Below the pieces are notes generated by a model that saw only the letters and a list, made by a program, of their open reading frames with translations, had not been told where the DNA came from and ran no database searches. A stretch of 64,000 nt of DNA from a bacterium. GTDB lineage: Bacteria; Acidobacteriota; Polarisedimenticolia; Polarisedimenticolales; Polarisedimenticolaceae. Below are positions 55,615-63,167 of this stretch, piece after piece (position 1 is the stretch's first letter; every line of letters begins with the position of its first letter). The stretch is from positions 1-64,000 of the forward strand of contig JAAELQ010000295.1 of the NCBI GenBank assembly GCA_024226515.1, given 5' to 3'. The translations under genes and the position numbers were made by a program.

Positions 55615-55978
55615 TCACGTCCACGGACGGACCCTCAGCATGTGGTCCGCACCCGTCAGCGCGCCGTCTTCGCAGGTGTCTCCGTCCGCGTCACGGCAGA
55701 CGTTGGGGTCCGCGTCGTCCGCGTCGTCCGCGTCGGGCAGGTTGGTGCAGTCGCCGGCGCAGCACGCTCCGCCGTCGCACTCTTCGCCGACGTCGGTGGA
55801 CGCCGTCGCCGCAGAAGGAGATCGCAGTATCGATGCAGAGGTTGTCGAACAGGACACCGGAGAGGTCGCTGTTGTGGATCGATATCCCGGAGATGTCGGC
55901 GGTGCCCCCGGCGCGTTGGAACGCGACGCCGGTACAACCAAAAGGAGCCGCGTCCCGGCGCCTCCGGTCCCAGAGGCC
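55615..55978 (-). pseudogene. Remnant of a beta-helix / Cys-repeat / TSP3-like secreted protein
   Basis: One frame reads CTGVAFQRAGGTADISG, NSDLSGVLFDNLCIDTAI and FCGDGV, a beta-helix-like tail entering a Cys module. The continuation DVGEECDGGACCAGDC and NVCRDADGDTCEDG is in another frame, so a 1-base-type frameshift lies near 55,795-55,803. The segment ends at a stop at 55615-55617. It has no start codon or signal peptide, and an in-frame stop lies upstream at 55979. The DNA at about 55,650-55,720 closely matches a repeat of the gene at 61173-62930 (NVCRDADGDTCDDCALTGAD). It also contains a 9-bp tandem repeat, GTCCGCGTC three times (about 55,709-55,735), coding Asp-Ala-Asp. The rest of the 650-base gap 55456-56105 holds nothing else recognisable. 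Confidence 0.65.
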
Positions 55979-56105
55979 CTAGCGCACCAGCTCGGCGCCA
56001 ATGTGGACCCATCGGGACGTATGCGACCACGCGCTCCTGCACTATGCTGATTCTTACTGGCGTGATCGCCGAAGGGGCCGAGACGGCTCCTCGCAGGGAG
56101 GCTGC

Positions 56106-58274
56106 ATGCACGATCGCGGAGGGAACGGGAACACGCGGGGCGTCCACATCGCCCTCGTCAGCGTGCACGGGCTGATCCGAGCGGAGAACCTGGAGCTCGG
56201 CCGGGACCCCGACACCGGCGGCCAGACCCTGTACGTGGTGCAGCTCGCCTCCGCTCTGGGGCGGCGACCCGAGGTCAGCCAGGTCGATCTGCTGACGCGC
56301 CGCGTGGTCGACGACAGCGTGGATCCGATCTACGCGCAGCGCATCGAGGCGATCTCGGAGAAGGCGCGGATCGTGCGCATCGATTGCGGCCCGGAGGAGT
56401 ACATCCGTAAGGAAGAGCTCTGGGATCACCTGGACGCCTTCGCGGACAACACGCGGTCGTTCTACCAGGCGGAGGGTCGGCCGCCGGAGATCGTCCACAG
56501 CCATTACGCCGACGCCGGCTATGTCGGCAGCCGCCTCGCAGCCCAGTTCTCGGTGCCGCTCGTCCACACCGGTCATTCCCTGGGGCGCGTGAAGCGGAGA
56601 CGGCTGCTGGCGTCCGGCCTGAGCGGAGAGCAGGTCGAGCAGCGTTACCACATCTCCCGGCGGATCGACGCCGAGGAGGACACGCTGGCCGCCGCCGATC
56701 GGATCATCGTGTCGACTGCGAACGAGATCGACAAACAGTACGGACTGTACGACCGGTACCAGCCCGAGCTGATGCGGATCATCCCGCCCGGAACCGACAT
56801 GAGCCGCTTCCGCCCGCCTGACGGGTCGGAGAGTGACGCGCCGATCTACGAAGAACTGCGGCGCTTCCTCCGTCGGCCGGACAAGCCGATGGTGCTGGCG
56901 ATCTGCAGGCCTGACGAGCGCAAGAACATCGCGACCCTGGTCGACGCCTACGGCGGCTCGCCCGAGCTGCAGCAGGCAGCGAATCTGGTCGTGGTCGCCG
57001 GCAGCCGTGACGAGATCTTCGAGATGGACGACTCGGCCGCCCGCGTCATCTCGGACCTGCTGCACCGCATCGACTCCCACGATCTGTACGGCCGTGTGGC
57101 GTATCCCAAGCGCCATCTCCCGGACGAGGTCCCCGAGCTCTATCGGCTGGCGGCGGCCCACCGTGGAGTCTTCGTGAATCCGGCGCTGACCGAGCCGTTC
57201 GGTCTCACGCTGATCGAGGCCGCTGCGAGCGGAGTCCCCATCGTGGCCACCGAGGACGGCGGTCCCGGCGACATCGTCGCCAACTGCAACAACGGTTACC
57301 TGGTGAATCCGCTCGACGCCGAACAGATCGCCGCCACGCTGTTGAAGGTGATCGAGGATGGGGACACGTGGGATCGGATGGTCGAGGACGGGCTGCGTGG
57401 AGTCAGGGAACACTACACGTGGGAGGCTCACGCCGACCGCTACCTGAGCGAGCTGCAGACCATGCTGGCGCAGACGCCGCCCCGCCCGAAGCCCGACCTG
57501 CAGCGGCGACCGATGCTGTATCACGACCGAGCGCTGTTTTCGGATCTGGATCAGAACCTGCTGGGCGACACCGAGTCCCTCGAGGCCTTCGTCGAAGTCC
57601 TACGCCGCAATCGCAAGCGAGCCACCTTCGGGATCGCCACCGGTCGTCGACTCGACTCGGCCCTCAACGTCATGCGCCGCCTCGAGATCCCCCGGCCGGA
57701 CGTGCTGATCACCTCGGTCGGCACCGAGATTCACTACGGTCCCGAGATGACGCCCGACCTGGCCTGGAGACGCCACATCGATCATCTGTGGACGCCGCGC
57801 ACGCTGCGGACCCTGCTCGACGATCTGCCCGGGCTGAAGCTCCAGCCCACGCGGGAACGCAATTTTTTCAAGCTCAGCTACTACTACGATCCGAACAAGG
57901 CGCCGACGACCGAGGAGATTTCGCGGATCCTGCACCAGAACGATCAGACGGTCAACATGTTCATCTCCTTCGGCCAGTACCTCGACATCGTTCCCGGCCG
58001 GGCGTCGAAAGGATTCGCGCTGCGCTGGTTCTGCGAGCACTGGGGCATTCCGCTGAACCGTGTCCTGGCGGCGGGCGGGTCCGGTACGGACGAGGACATG
58101 ATCCGGGGGAACACGCTGGCGGCGGTCGTGGGGAATCGACACGACGAGGAGCTCTCCGACCTCGTCCAGGCCGACCGGATCTACTTCGCGAAGGGTTCCC
58201 ATGCGTCCGGGATCCTGGAGGCGATCGAGCACTACGACTTCTTCGAGACCTGCCGCGTGCCGGCCAAGGCGTGA
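56106..58274 (+). CDS. Sucrose-phosphate synthase with degenerate phosphatase tail
   Basis: A 722-residue enzyme predicted to transfer glucose from a nucleotide sugar to fructose-6-phosphate, giving sucrose-6-phosphate in the cytoplasm. ATG 56106 follows AGGGAGG closely. The GT4 domain (about 12-470) shows the SPS signature HGLIRAENLELGRDPDTGGQ (21-40), HYADAGYVG, GHSLGRVKRRRL and the retaining-GT E-x7-E pair in EPFGLTLIE (E363, E371). Residues about 470-715 form an S6PP-like HAD domain with SDLDQNLL (D480, D482) and ATGRR. Its final motif is GGSGTDED (657-664) in place of GDSGND, losing the metal-binding Asp at 658. The tail is therefore probably weak or regulatory, matching the separate phosphatase gene downstream. 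First gene of the sucrose cluster. Confidence 0.92.
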   Translation: MHDRGGNGNTRGVHIALVSVHGLIRAENLELGRDPDTGGQTLYVVQLASALGRRPEVSQVDLLTRRVVDDSVDPIYAQRIEAISEKARIVRIDCGPEEYIRKEELWDHLDAFADNTRSFYQAEGRPPEIVHSHYADAGYVGSRLAAQFSVPLVHTGHSLGRVKRRRLLASGLSGEQVEQRYHISRRIDAEEDTLAAADRIIVSTANEIDKQYGLYDRYQPELMRIIPPGTDMSRFRPPDGSESDAPIYEELRRFLRRPDKPMVLAICRPDERKNIATLVDAYGGSPELQQAANLVVVAGSRDEIFEMDDSAARVISDLLHRIDSHDLYGRVAYPKRHLPDEVPELYRLAAAHRGVFVNPALTEPFGLTLIEAAASGVPIVATEDGGPGDIVANCNNGYLVNPLDAEQIAATLLKVIEDGDTWDRMVEDGLRGVREHYTWEAHADRYLSELQTMLAQTPPRPKPDLQRRPMLYHDRALFSDLDQNLLGDTESLEAFVEVLRRNRKRATFGIATGRRLDSALNVMRRLEIPRPDVLITSVGTEIHYGPEMTPDLAWRRHIDHLWTPRTLRTLLDDLPGLKLQPTRERNFFKLSYYYDPNKAPTTEEISRILHQNDQTVNMFISFGQYLDIVPGRASKGFALRWFCEHWGIPLNRVLAAGGSGTDEDMIRGNTLAAVVGNRHDEELSDLVQADRIYFAKGSHASGILEAIEHYDFFETCRVPAKA

Positions 58275-58341
58275 CGCCCGGCGGGTAGTAACGATGCGGC
58301 GCGCGCGACATTGCGCAGAGGCGTTCCACCGGGCTCTCGAC

Positions 58342-58370
58342 TGGACCTGAGGAATCACGGATTGTAGATT
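58342..58370 (+). promoter_or_regulatory. Possible sigma-70-type promoter before the phosphorylase gene
   Basis: TGGACC (58342-58347) and TAGATT (58365-58370) are separated by 17 bases, each matching four of six consensus positions, in an A+T-richer patch of the 127-base gap after the synthase gene. It could allow separate expression of the last two cluster genes. Based on consensus match only. Confidence 0.3.
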
Positions 58371-58401
58371 GCCTCTTTGTCCGCCAGAGCGAGGCGCCCG
58401 C

Positions 58402-60156
58402 ATGACCAACAAGACCGGACCGATCGATGGCCGGCTTCCGAAGGGCGTGATGTTCAACGCCTACCCGGACAGCATCGGCCGCAACCTGGCCGACACGGTG
58501 AGGCTGCTGCGACGACCGGAGCTCGAGGGCTGTTTCTCGCTGTTCTACATCCTGCCCACGTTCTTCCACAGCGACCTCGACCGCGGCTTTTCGATCGTCG
58601 ACTACGACTTCAACGAGGAACTCGTTACGGCGGAGGACATCGACGCCATCCGCGAGCTCGGCCTGGCCCTCAAGTTCGATCTGGTGCTGAACCACCTCTC
58701 CGTAGGCTCGCCGCAGTTTCAGGACCTGCTGGAGCACGGAGACGAGTCCGAGTACAGGGACTTCTTCATCGACTGGAACGAGTTCTGGCGCGGTGAGGGC
58801 GAGATGGGCTCCGAGGGCCACGTCATCCCGAACAAGGAGCACCTGGACAAGCTGTTCATGCGCAAGCCGGGACTGCCGATCCTCGACGTGCGTTTCCCGG
58901 ACGGCAAGGACCGGCCGTACTGGAACACGTTCTACCAGAAGGTGAGCTATCCGGAGCTGAGCCCGGAGGACCTGCAAGAGATCGAAGGACTGACCTACGA
59001 GCAGGCGGAGACGCTGTCGCGCATCTGCACCGAGTTCCTCGAGACCCACGGACACGTGGACGGGCTCGACGTCGACCGGTTCTCGTGCAGCAAGGACGAC
59101 CTCGTCCGGATCGTCGAGCGCAAGCGCCGCTATCTGGGGCAGATGGACCTGAACGCGCGCTCGGAGAAGGTCTGGGCATTCTACGAGGATACGCTGAGCA
59201 AGCTGGGACAGTTCGGCGCCCGGATGATCCGAGTGGACGCGTTTGCCTACCTGCACAAGCAGCCGGGCGAGGCGAACTTCTTCAACAAGCCGGGAACGTG
59301 GGAGTACCTGGAACGGCTGCGGCAGATCGCCGGCCGCCACGACCTCGTCCTCCTGCCCGAGATCCACTCCGCCTACGGGCACGGGCTGCACGAGGAGGTC
59401 GCCGGAGAGGGGTTCCCGATCTACGACTTCTTCCTCCCGGGCCTGGTCATCGACGCACTGGATCGCGGCACGAACACCCAGCTGCTGCGCTGGGCACGCG
59501 AGATCGTGGCGCGGGGGATCTGCACGATCAACATGCTCGGCTGCCACGACGGCATCCCGGTGCTCGATCTGGGCGGCAAGGTCGTCGACGGCGTGCAGCG
59601 AGAGGGCCTGCTGAGCGACGAGGAGATCGAGGCCATGATCGGCAGAATCCTCGACCGCGGAGGCCGGGTCAAGAACCTCTACGGCCCCGACGGGAAGAAG
59701 ATCGCCTACTACCAGGTCAACGCCACGTTCTTCAGCGCTCTCGGCGAGGACGAGATGAAGATGCGCCTGGCGCGGGCGATCCAGCTGTTCATGCCGGGCA
59801 TCCCCCAGGTCTGGTACCTGGACCTGTTTGCCGGGCGGAACGACTACCTCGCCGCGGATCGTGGCAGCGCGGGCGGACACAAGGAGATCAACCGCACGAC
59901 GTTGCAGATGGACGCCGTCGAGGCCGGGCTCCACCGGATCCTCGTGCGGGACCAGCTCCGGCTGATCCGGCTGCGCAACACCTCGGCGGCTTTCGACGGC
60001 ACGCTGACCATTCACGACGCCGAGGAGCACGAGTTGCACATGACCTGGGCCAACGACGAATCCGTTGCTTCGCTCAGGGCCAACCTGTTCGACTTCACCT
60101 TCGATGTGACCCACCGGGACGCTGCAAGCGGGGAGACCCGCCTGTCGTATCGCTAG
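58402..60156 (+). CDS. GH13 subfamily 18 sucrose-phosphorylase-type enzyme
   Basis: A 584-residue cytoplasmic enzyme. The N-terminal GVMFNAYPDSIGRNLADT is characteristic of the GH13_18 phosphorylases. Catalytic residues read as nucleophile D279 in RVDAF, acid/base E320 in LLPEIHS, and H382-D383 in CHDGIP. The phosphate-site side has GIPQVWYLDLFAGRNDY and HKEINRT. These enzymes split an alpha-glucoside with phosphate to give glucose-1-phosphate. The neighbours favour sucrose or sucrose-6-phosphate as substrate. The length is above the about 490-510 residues of classical sucrose phosphorylases and nearer the glucosylglycerate or glucosylglycerol phosphorylases, so specificity is unsettled. ATG 58402 is chosen over an upstream in-frame TTG-type start at 58369 because it follows GAGG. 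It lies 127 bases after the synthase gene and 10 bases before the phosphatase gene. Confidence 0.88.
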   Translation: MTNKTGPIDGRLPKGVMFNAYPDSIGRNLADTVRLLRRPELEGCFSLFYILPTFFHSDLDRGFSIVDYDFNEELVTAEDIDAIRELGLALKFDLVLNHLSVGSPQFQDLLEHGDESEYRDFFIDWNEFWRGEGEMGSEGHVIPNKEHLDKLFMRKPGLPILDVRFPDGKDRPYWNTFYQKVSYPELSPEDLQEIEGLTYEQAETLSRICTEFLETHGHVDGLDVDRFSCSKDDLVRIVERKRRYLGQMDLNARSEKVWAFYEDTLSKLGQFGARMIRVDAFAYLHKQPGEANFFNKPGTWEYLERLRQIAGRHDLVLLPEIHSAYGHGLHEEVAGEGFPIYDFFLPGLVIDALDRGTNTQLLRWAREIVARGICTINMLGCHDGIPVLDLGGKVVDGVQREGLLSDEEIEAMIGRILDRGGRVKNLYGPDGKKIAYYQVNATFFSALGEDEMKMRLARAIQLFMPGIPQVWYLDLFAGRNDYLAADRGSAGGHKEINRTTLQMDAVEAGLHRILVRDQLRLIRLRNTSAAFDGTLTIHDAEEHELHMTWANDESVASLRANLFDFTFDVTHRDAASGETRLSYR

Positions 60157-60166
60157 GAGCGCGGTG

Positions 60167-60973
60167 ATGCAGATACTCGCGACGGATCTGGACCGGACGC
60201 TACTGCCCAACGGTCGCTGGGAAGGCGATCCCCAGGCCATCGAGCTGTTCAACGAGCTGACGGTCGAGCACGGCACGCGTGTCGTCTACGTCACCGGACG
60301 CAATCTCGATCTCACCGAGAAGGCGATCGCGGAGTACGGCGTGCGTCACCCCGACGTGCTCTGCGGCGACGTCGGGACGACGATTCGCAGGTACGAGCAC
60401 GGTCGCTGGAACCCCGACGCGGGGTGGGACGCCCACGTGCGGCGCGCGAGCCCGCGCTGGGATGCCGCGGCGATTCGCGACGCCGTCGCCACCGTCGACG
60501 GCATGCGCGAGCAGGAAAGCGAGCACCAGAACCCGTTCAAGCAGAGCTACTACGTGGACCACGCGCAGAGAGAATCCGTGCTGCAGCAGGTCGACGGCAG
60601 GGTCAAGGGCAAGTTCGACGAGGTCATCGTGTACAGCTTCGACTCACAGGACGGCAAGGGCCTGCTCGACTTCCTACCGGCCGGCGCGACGAAGCAGACC
60701 GCCCTGGAGTACGTGGCGCAGGCCTACGGCTGTCCGAAGGGCGAGGTCGTGTTCTGCGGCGACAGCGGCAACGACATCTTCCCGCTGACCGCGGGCTTCC
60801 GCGGCGTCCTCGTACGCAACGCGGACGATCAACTCGTGGCGAACGTGAAGCAGGCGCTGGAGCGGAACCCGAAGCTCGAGGTCTACTTCGCGAAGGGCGA
60901 CTTCCGCGGGCTGAGCGGCTACTACACGAGCGGGGTCATCGAGGGGGCCTACCACTACGGGCTGTTCTCCTGA
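60167..60973 (+). CDS. Sucrose-6F-phosphate phosphatase (HAD-IIB)
   Basis: A 268-residue cytoplasmic phosphatase that hydrolyses sucrose-6-phosphate to sucrose and phosphate. Motif I is TDLDRTLLP (D7 nucleophile, D9), motif II is YVTGRN, motif III falls in the GATKQTALEY Lys region and motif IV is the intact CGDSGND (D199, D203). Length matches the family. AGGAG at 60155-60159 overlaps the phosphorylase stop and gives 7 bases to ATG 60167; a GTG three bases earlier is an alternative start. The complete catalytic set here, against the degenerate HAD tail of the synthase, argues that this protein performs the phosphatase step. It is translationally close-coupled to the phosphorylase gene. Confidence 0.9.
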   Translation: MQILATDLDRTLLPNGRWEGDPQAIELFNELTVEHGTRVVYVTGRNLDLTEKAIAEYGVRHPDVLCGDVGTTIRRYEHGRWNPDAGWDAHVRRASPRWDAAAIRDAVATVDGMREQESEHQNPFKQSYYVDHAQRESVLQQVDGRVKGKFDEVIVYSFDSQDGKGLLDFLPAGATKQTALEYVAQAYGCPKGEVVFCGDSGNDIFPLTAGFRGVLVRNADDQLVANVKQALERNPKLEVYFAKGDFRGLSGYYTSGVIEGAYHYGLFS

Positions 60974-60990
60974 CGCATCTGCCCCCGGGG

Positions 60991-61031
60991 GCCGGCGAGC
61001 GGGATCGAACCGCCGACCTGCTGATCTCGAA
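60991..61031 (-). other. tRNA 3'-half-like fragment
   Basis: Read on the minus strand this gives an anticodon-loop-like TTCGAGA, TCAGC, variable AGGTC and a complete T-arm (GGCGG TTCGATC CCGCT, five pairs with one wobble), then an acceptor-like strand ending GCCGGC. The matching 5' half, D-arm and 5' acceptor strand are absent, and the strand continues CCCC rather than ACCA. It is thus a truncated tRNA, not a functional gene. The 3' half resembles many bacterial Thr-type tRNAs but identity is not certain. Such halves are typical traces of tRNA-targeted integration. Confidence 0.6.
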
Positions 61032-61083
61032 CCGGTCGCTGCTGGTGGGCCCAGTGTTTGAGTTGAAGAGACTGGGGTCCCGC

Positions 61084-61102
61084 GACCGGGCAGTGCCCGG
61101 TC
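61084..61102. terminator. Hairpin in the convergent gap after the sucrose cluster
   Basis: GACCGGGC and GCCCGGTC form a perfect 8-bp stem with the loop AGT. It lies 110 bases after the phosphatase stop and 70 bases before the stop of the convergent gene. No T-run follows on either strand, so rho-independent termination is possible but not typical. Confidence 0.4.
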
Positions 61103-61172
61103 ACAACGGAAGGCGATCTCTGGCCTACGCCATCGATTGCCCCAGAGTCGGTTGTCCACACTCGAAGCGCAA

Positions 61173-62930
61173 TCAGGGCGCCTCCGGCACGATCGCCGTG
61201 AATCCATCGATCGTGAGCAGACCGGCTGCCGGTCCGTCGTACGCCTCGATGAGGTTCGGGGTCGCATCGGCCGGGTCCGTGATGTAGACGATGGCCGGGT
61301 GGATCAGCAGCAGTCCTCCCGGAAGCTGTGCGATTCCTTGGGACGCCGCGGACAGCGCGATGCGGCCATCCGGCAGCTGATCGACGCCGTCGACGTTCGA
61401 CATGCCCAACGGCGTCGCATCGAGCACCTCGTCGATCGCACCGGTCGTCCGGTCGTAGCGGTAGACGCCCGACGGACGCAGCAGGAGAAAGGCGCTGACG
61501 CCGTCGATCACGACCTGCGCTTGCGCGACCGAGAAGAGATATGTGTCGGCATCGATCATGTCCACGGCGTTGAGGCTCTGCAGGTTGATCCCTTCGGCGG
61601 CCCAGTTCAGATCGACCGTGATCGCTCCACCCGCGCTGCGGACGTATACGTTGGCCGGGGAGAGGATCACCGCGCCGCCCGAGGTAAAGACGATGGCCGG
61701 CGACGTCACGCTGAACTTGTAGGTATCCGGATTGATGACGTCCAGAGCGTCCAGATTGGTCGATCCCGGAAGCTGACTCGGGAACGCCTGGGCGATGCCA
61801 CCACCCGGCGCGGGCGGGTCGTCGTGGTAGACGTTCTGCGGATACAGGATCGGGTTGACGATCTGGATCTGCGCCACGGAGAAGTCGAGCCGGTCGCCGA
61901 GGTCGCAGATGCCGTCCGTGTCCGTGTCGTCGCCGTCGTTCGCGATGTCGCCGCCGCTCTGGTCCGCGCCCGTCAGCGCGCAGTCGTCGCAGGTGTCCCC
62001 GTCCGCGTCGCGGCAGACGTTGGCATCCAGCGGGTCGGTGTCGTCTCCGTCGTCGACGCCGTCGTTGTCATCGTCGGCGTCGCCGGCGTCGCAGGCCCCG
62101 TCGGAGTCGGTGTCCAGGCCGTCGTTCGCGACGTCGCCGCCGCTCTGATTCGCGCCCGTCAACGAGCAATCGTCGCACGTGTCCCCGTCCACGTCGCGGC
62201 AGACGTTGGGATTCAGCGGGGCGGTGTCGTCGCCGTCGTCGACGCCGTCGTTGTCATCGTCGGTGTCGCCGGTGTCGCAGGCGCCGTCGGAGTCGGTGTC
62301 CAGGCCGTCGTTGGAGACGTCGCCGCCGCTCTGGTCCGCGCCCGTGTTCGTGCAATCGTCGCAGGTGTCCCCGTCCACGTCGCGGCAGACGTTGGGATCC
62401 GACGGGTCGGTGTCGTCGGCGTCGTCGACGCCGTCGTCGTCAGTGTCCGGATCGATGCAGGTGCCGAAGGTCACGGTGCCGGCGCCGGTTCCCGTCACCT
62501 CCCACGGTCCCGTCGGCTGGCCGAAGCTGCTGGGCGCGTCCGTGAAGGAGGAGACCACCATGAACTACGTGGTGCCGGTGGAAAGCCCGAGGCCGAAGAT
62601 CTGCGAGGTGTGCGATCCCTCGGGGCCGTCGTCGTCGTAGCCGATCGAATTCACGCCCGGGGAGGCCGGATTGAACGCCCCCTGGTAGATCTCGAGGATT
62701 CCGTCGAGGTGCGTGTCGCCGCTCCCGGCATACACCGCGTCGAACGTGTACGCGCCGCTGGCATCGACGCAGAGCTCGACGACGTCGTAGTAGCACCCTG
62801 TCGAGGTGCTGCCGCCGCAGCCGTCCCAGATCGGATCGGTGTTATCCAGAACTCCGTTGACGACGTTGGATGTGAACGCCAACGTGGACAGGGTGACGAG
62901 GGCGAGGCCGATCAGCACGCGACGCATCAT
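61173..62930 (-). pseudogene. Secreted PPC-like / TSP3-like / beta-repeat protein broken by an amber codon
   Basis: One frame runs from ATG 62930 (AGGAAGGA about 8 bases upstream, signal peptide MMRRVLIGLALVTLSTLA) to the stop at 61173, interrupted by a single TAG at 62565-62567. The part before it (62568-62930) is a PPC-like beta-sandwich start ending GLGLSTGTT. The part after it resumes with FMVVSSFTDAPSS and WEVTGTGAGTVTFG, finishing the same domain. Three TSP3-like units of 62 residues follow (VCRDVDGDTCDDC, GADQSGGDV, DDDNDGVDDGDDT). Four repeats with FSVxxxxV, ILSPANVYVR and NLDALDVI patterns then match the paralogue at 50376-51596. The ATG at 62561 has no ribosome-binding site. TAG in place of a Tyr codon is the simplest reading; sequencing error is the alternative. 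Confidence 0.75.
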
Positions 62931-63167
62931 GGGCGAGTCCTTCCTGGGAGTACGCAGCTCATTGCCGGTCCACCCCCGACGGGCAGCACAGGCGCGAAAC
63001 CGGAGAGTACGCGAATTCGTGACTCCTGTGATCCGAAATCCCACGCCTTCCGTACCTTCTTGGGCAGATTCGGGGTCACGAACGCCGAATACCTACAATT
63101 CTTGCAGGGCGGGCGGTGGCACTGGCCCCGCCGCGTCGTTCCGGCCCAGCGTGTACATTGAGCGCTC
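62931..63167. promoter_or_regulatory. Divergent intergenic region before the TPR lipoprotein gene
   Basis: A 237-base gap between two divergent starts. An A+T-richer patch holds TACAAT at 63094-63099, a 5-of-6 match to a -10 element for the plus gene, but no -35-like hexamer lies 16-18 bases upstream. Nothing else was recognised. Confidence 0.3.

Noticed and set aside
60980..61080. A complete functional tRNA gene
   Set aside because: Only the 3' half folds; there is no D-arm, 5' acceptor strand or CCA end in the expected place.
62560..62570. Two independent genes either side of the TAG at 62565
   Set aside because: Both halves are in the same frame, one domain spans the stop, and the second ATG has no ribosome-binding site or signal peptide.
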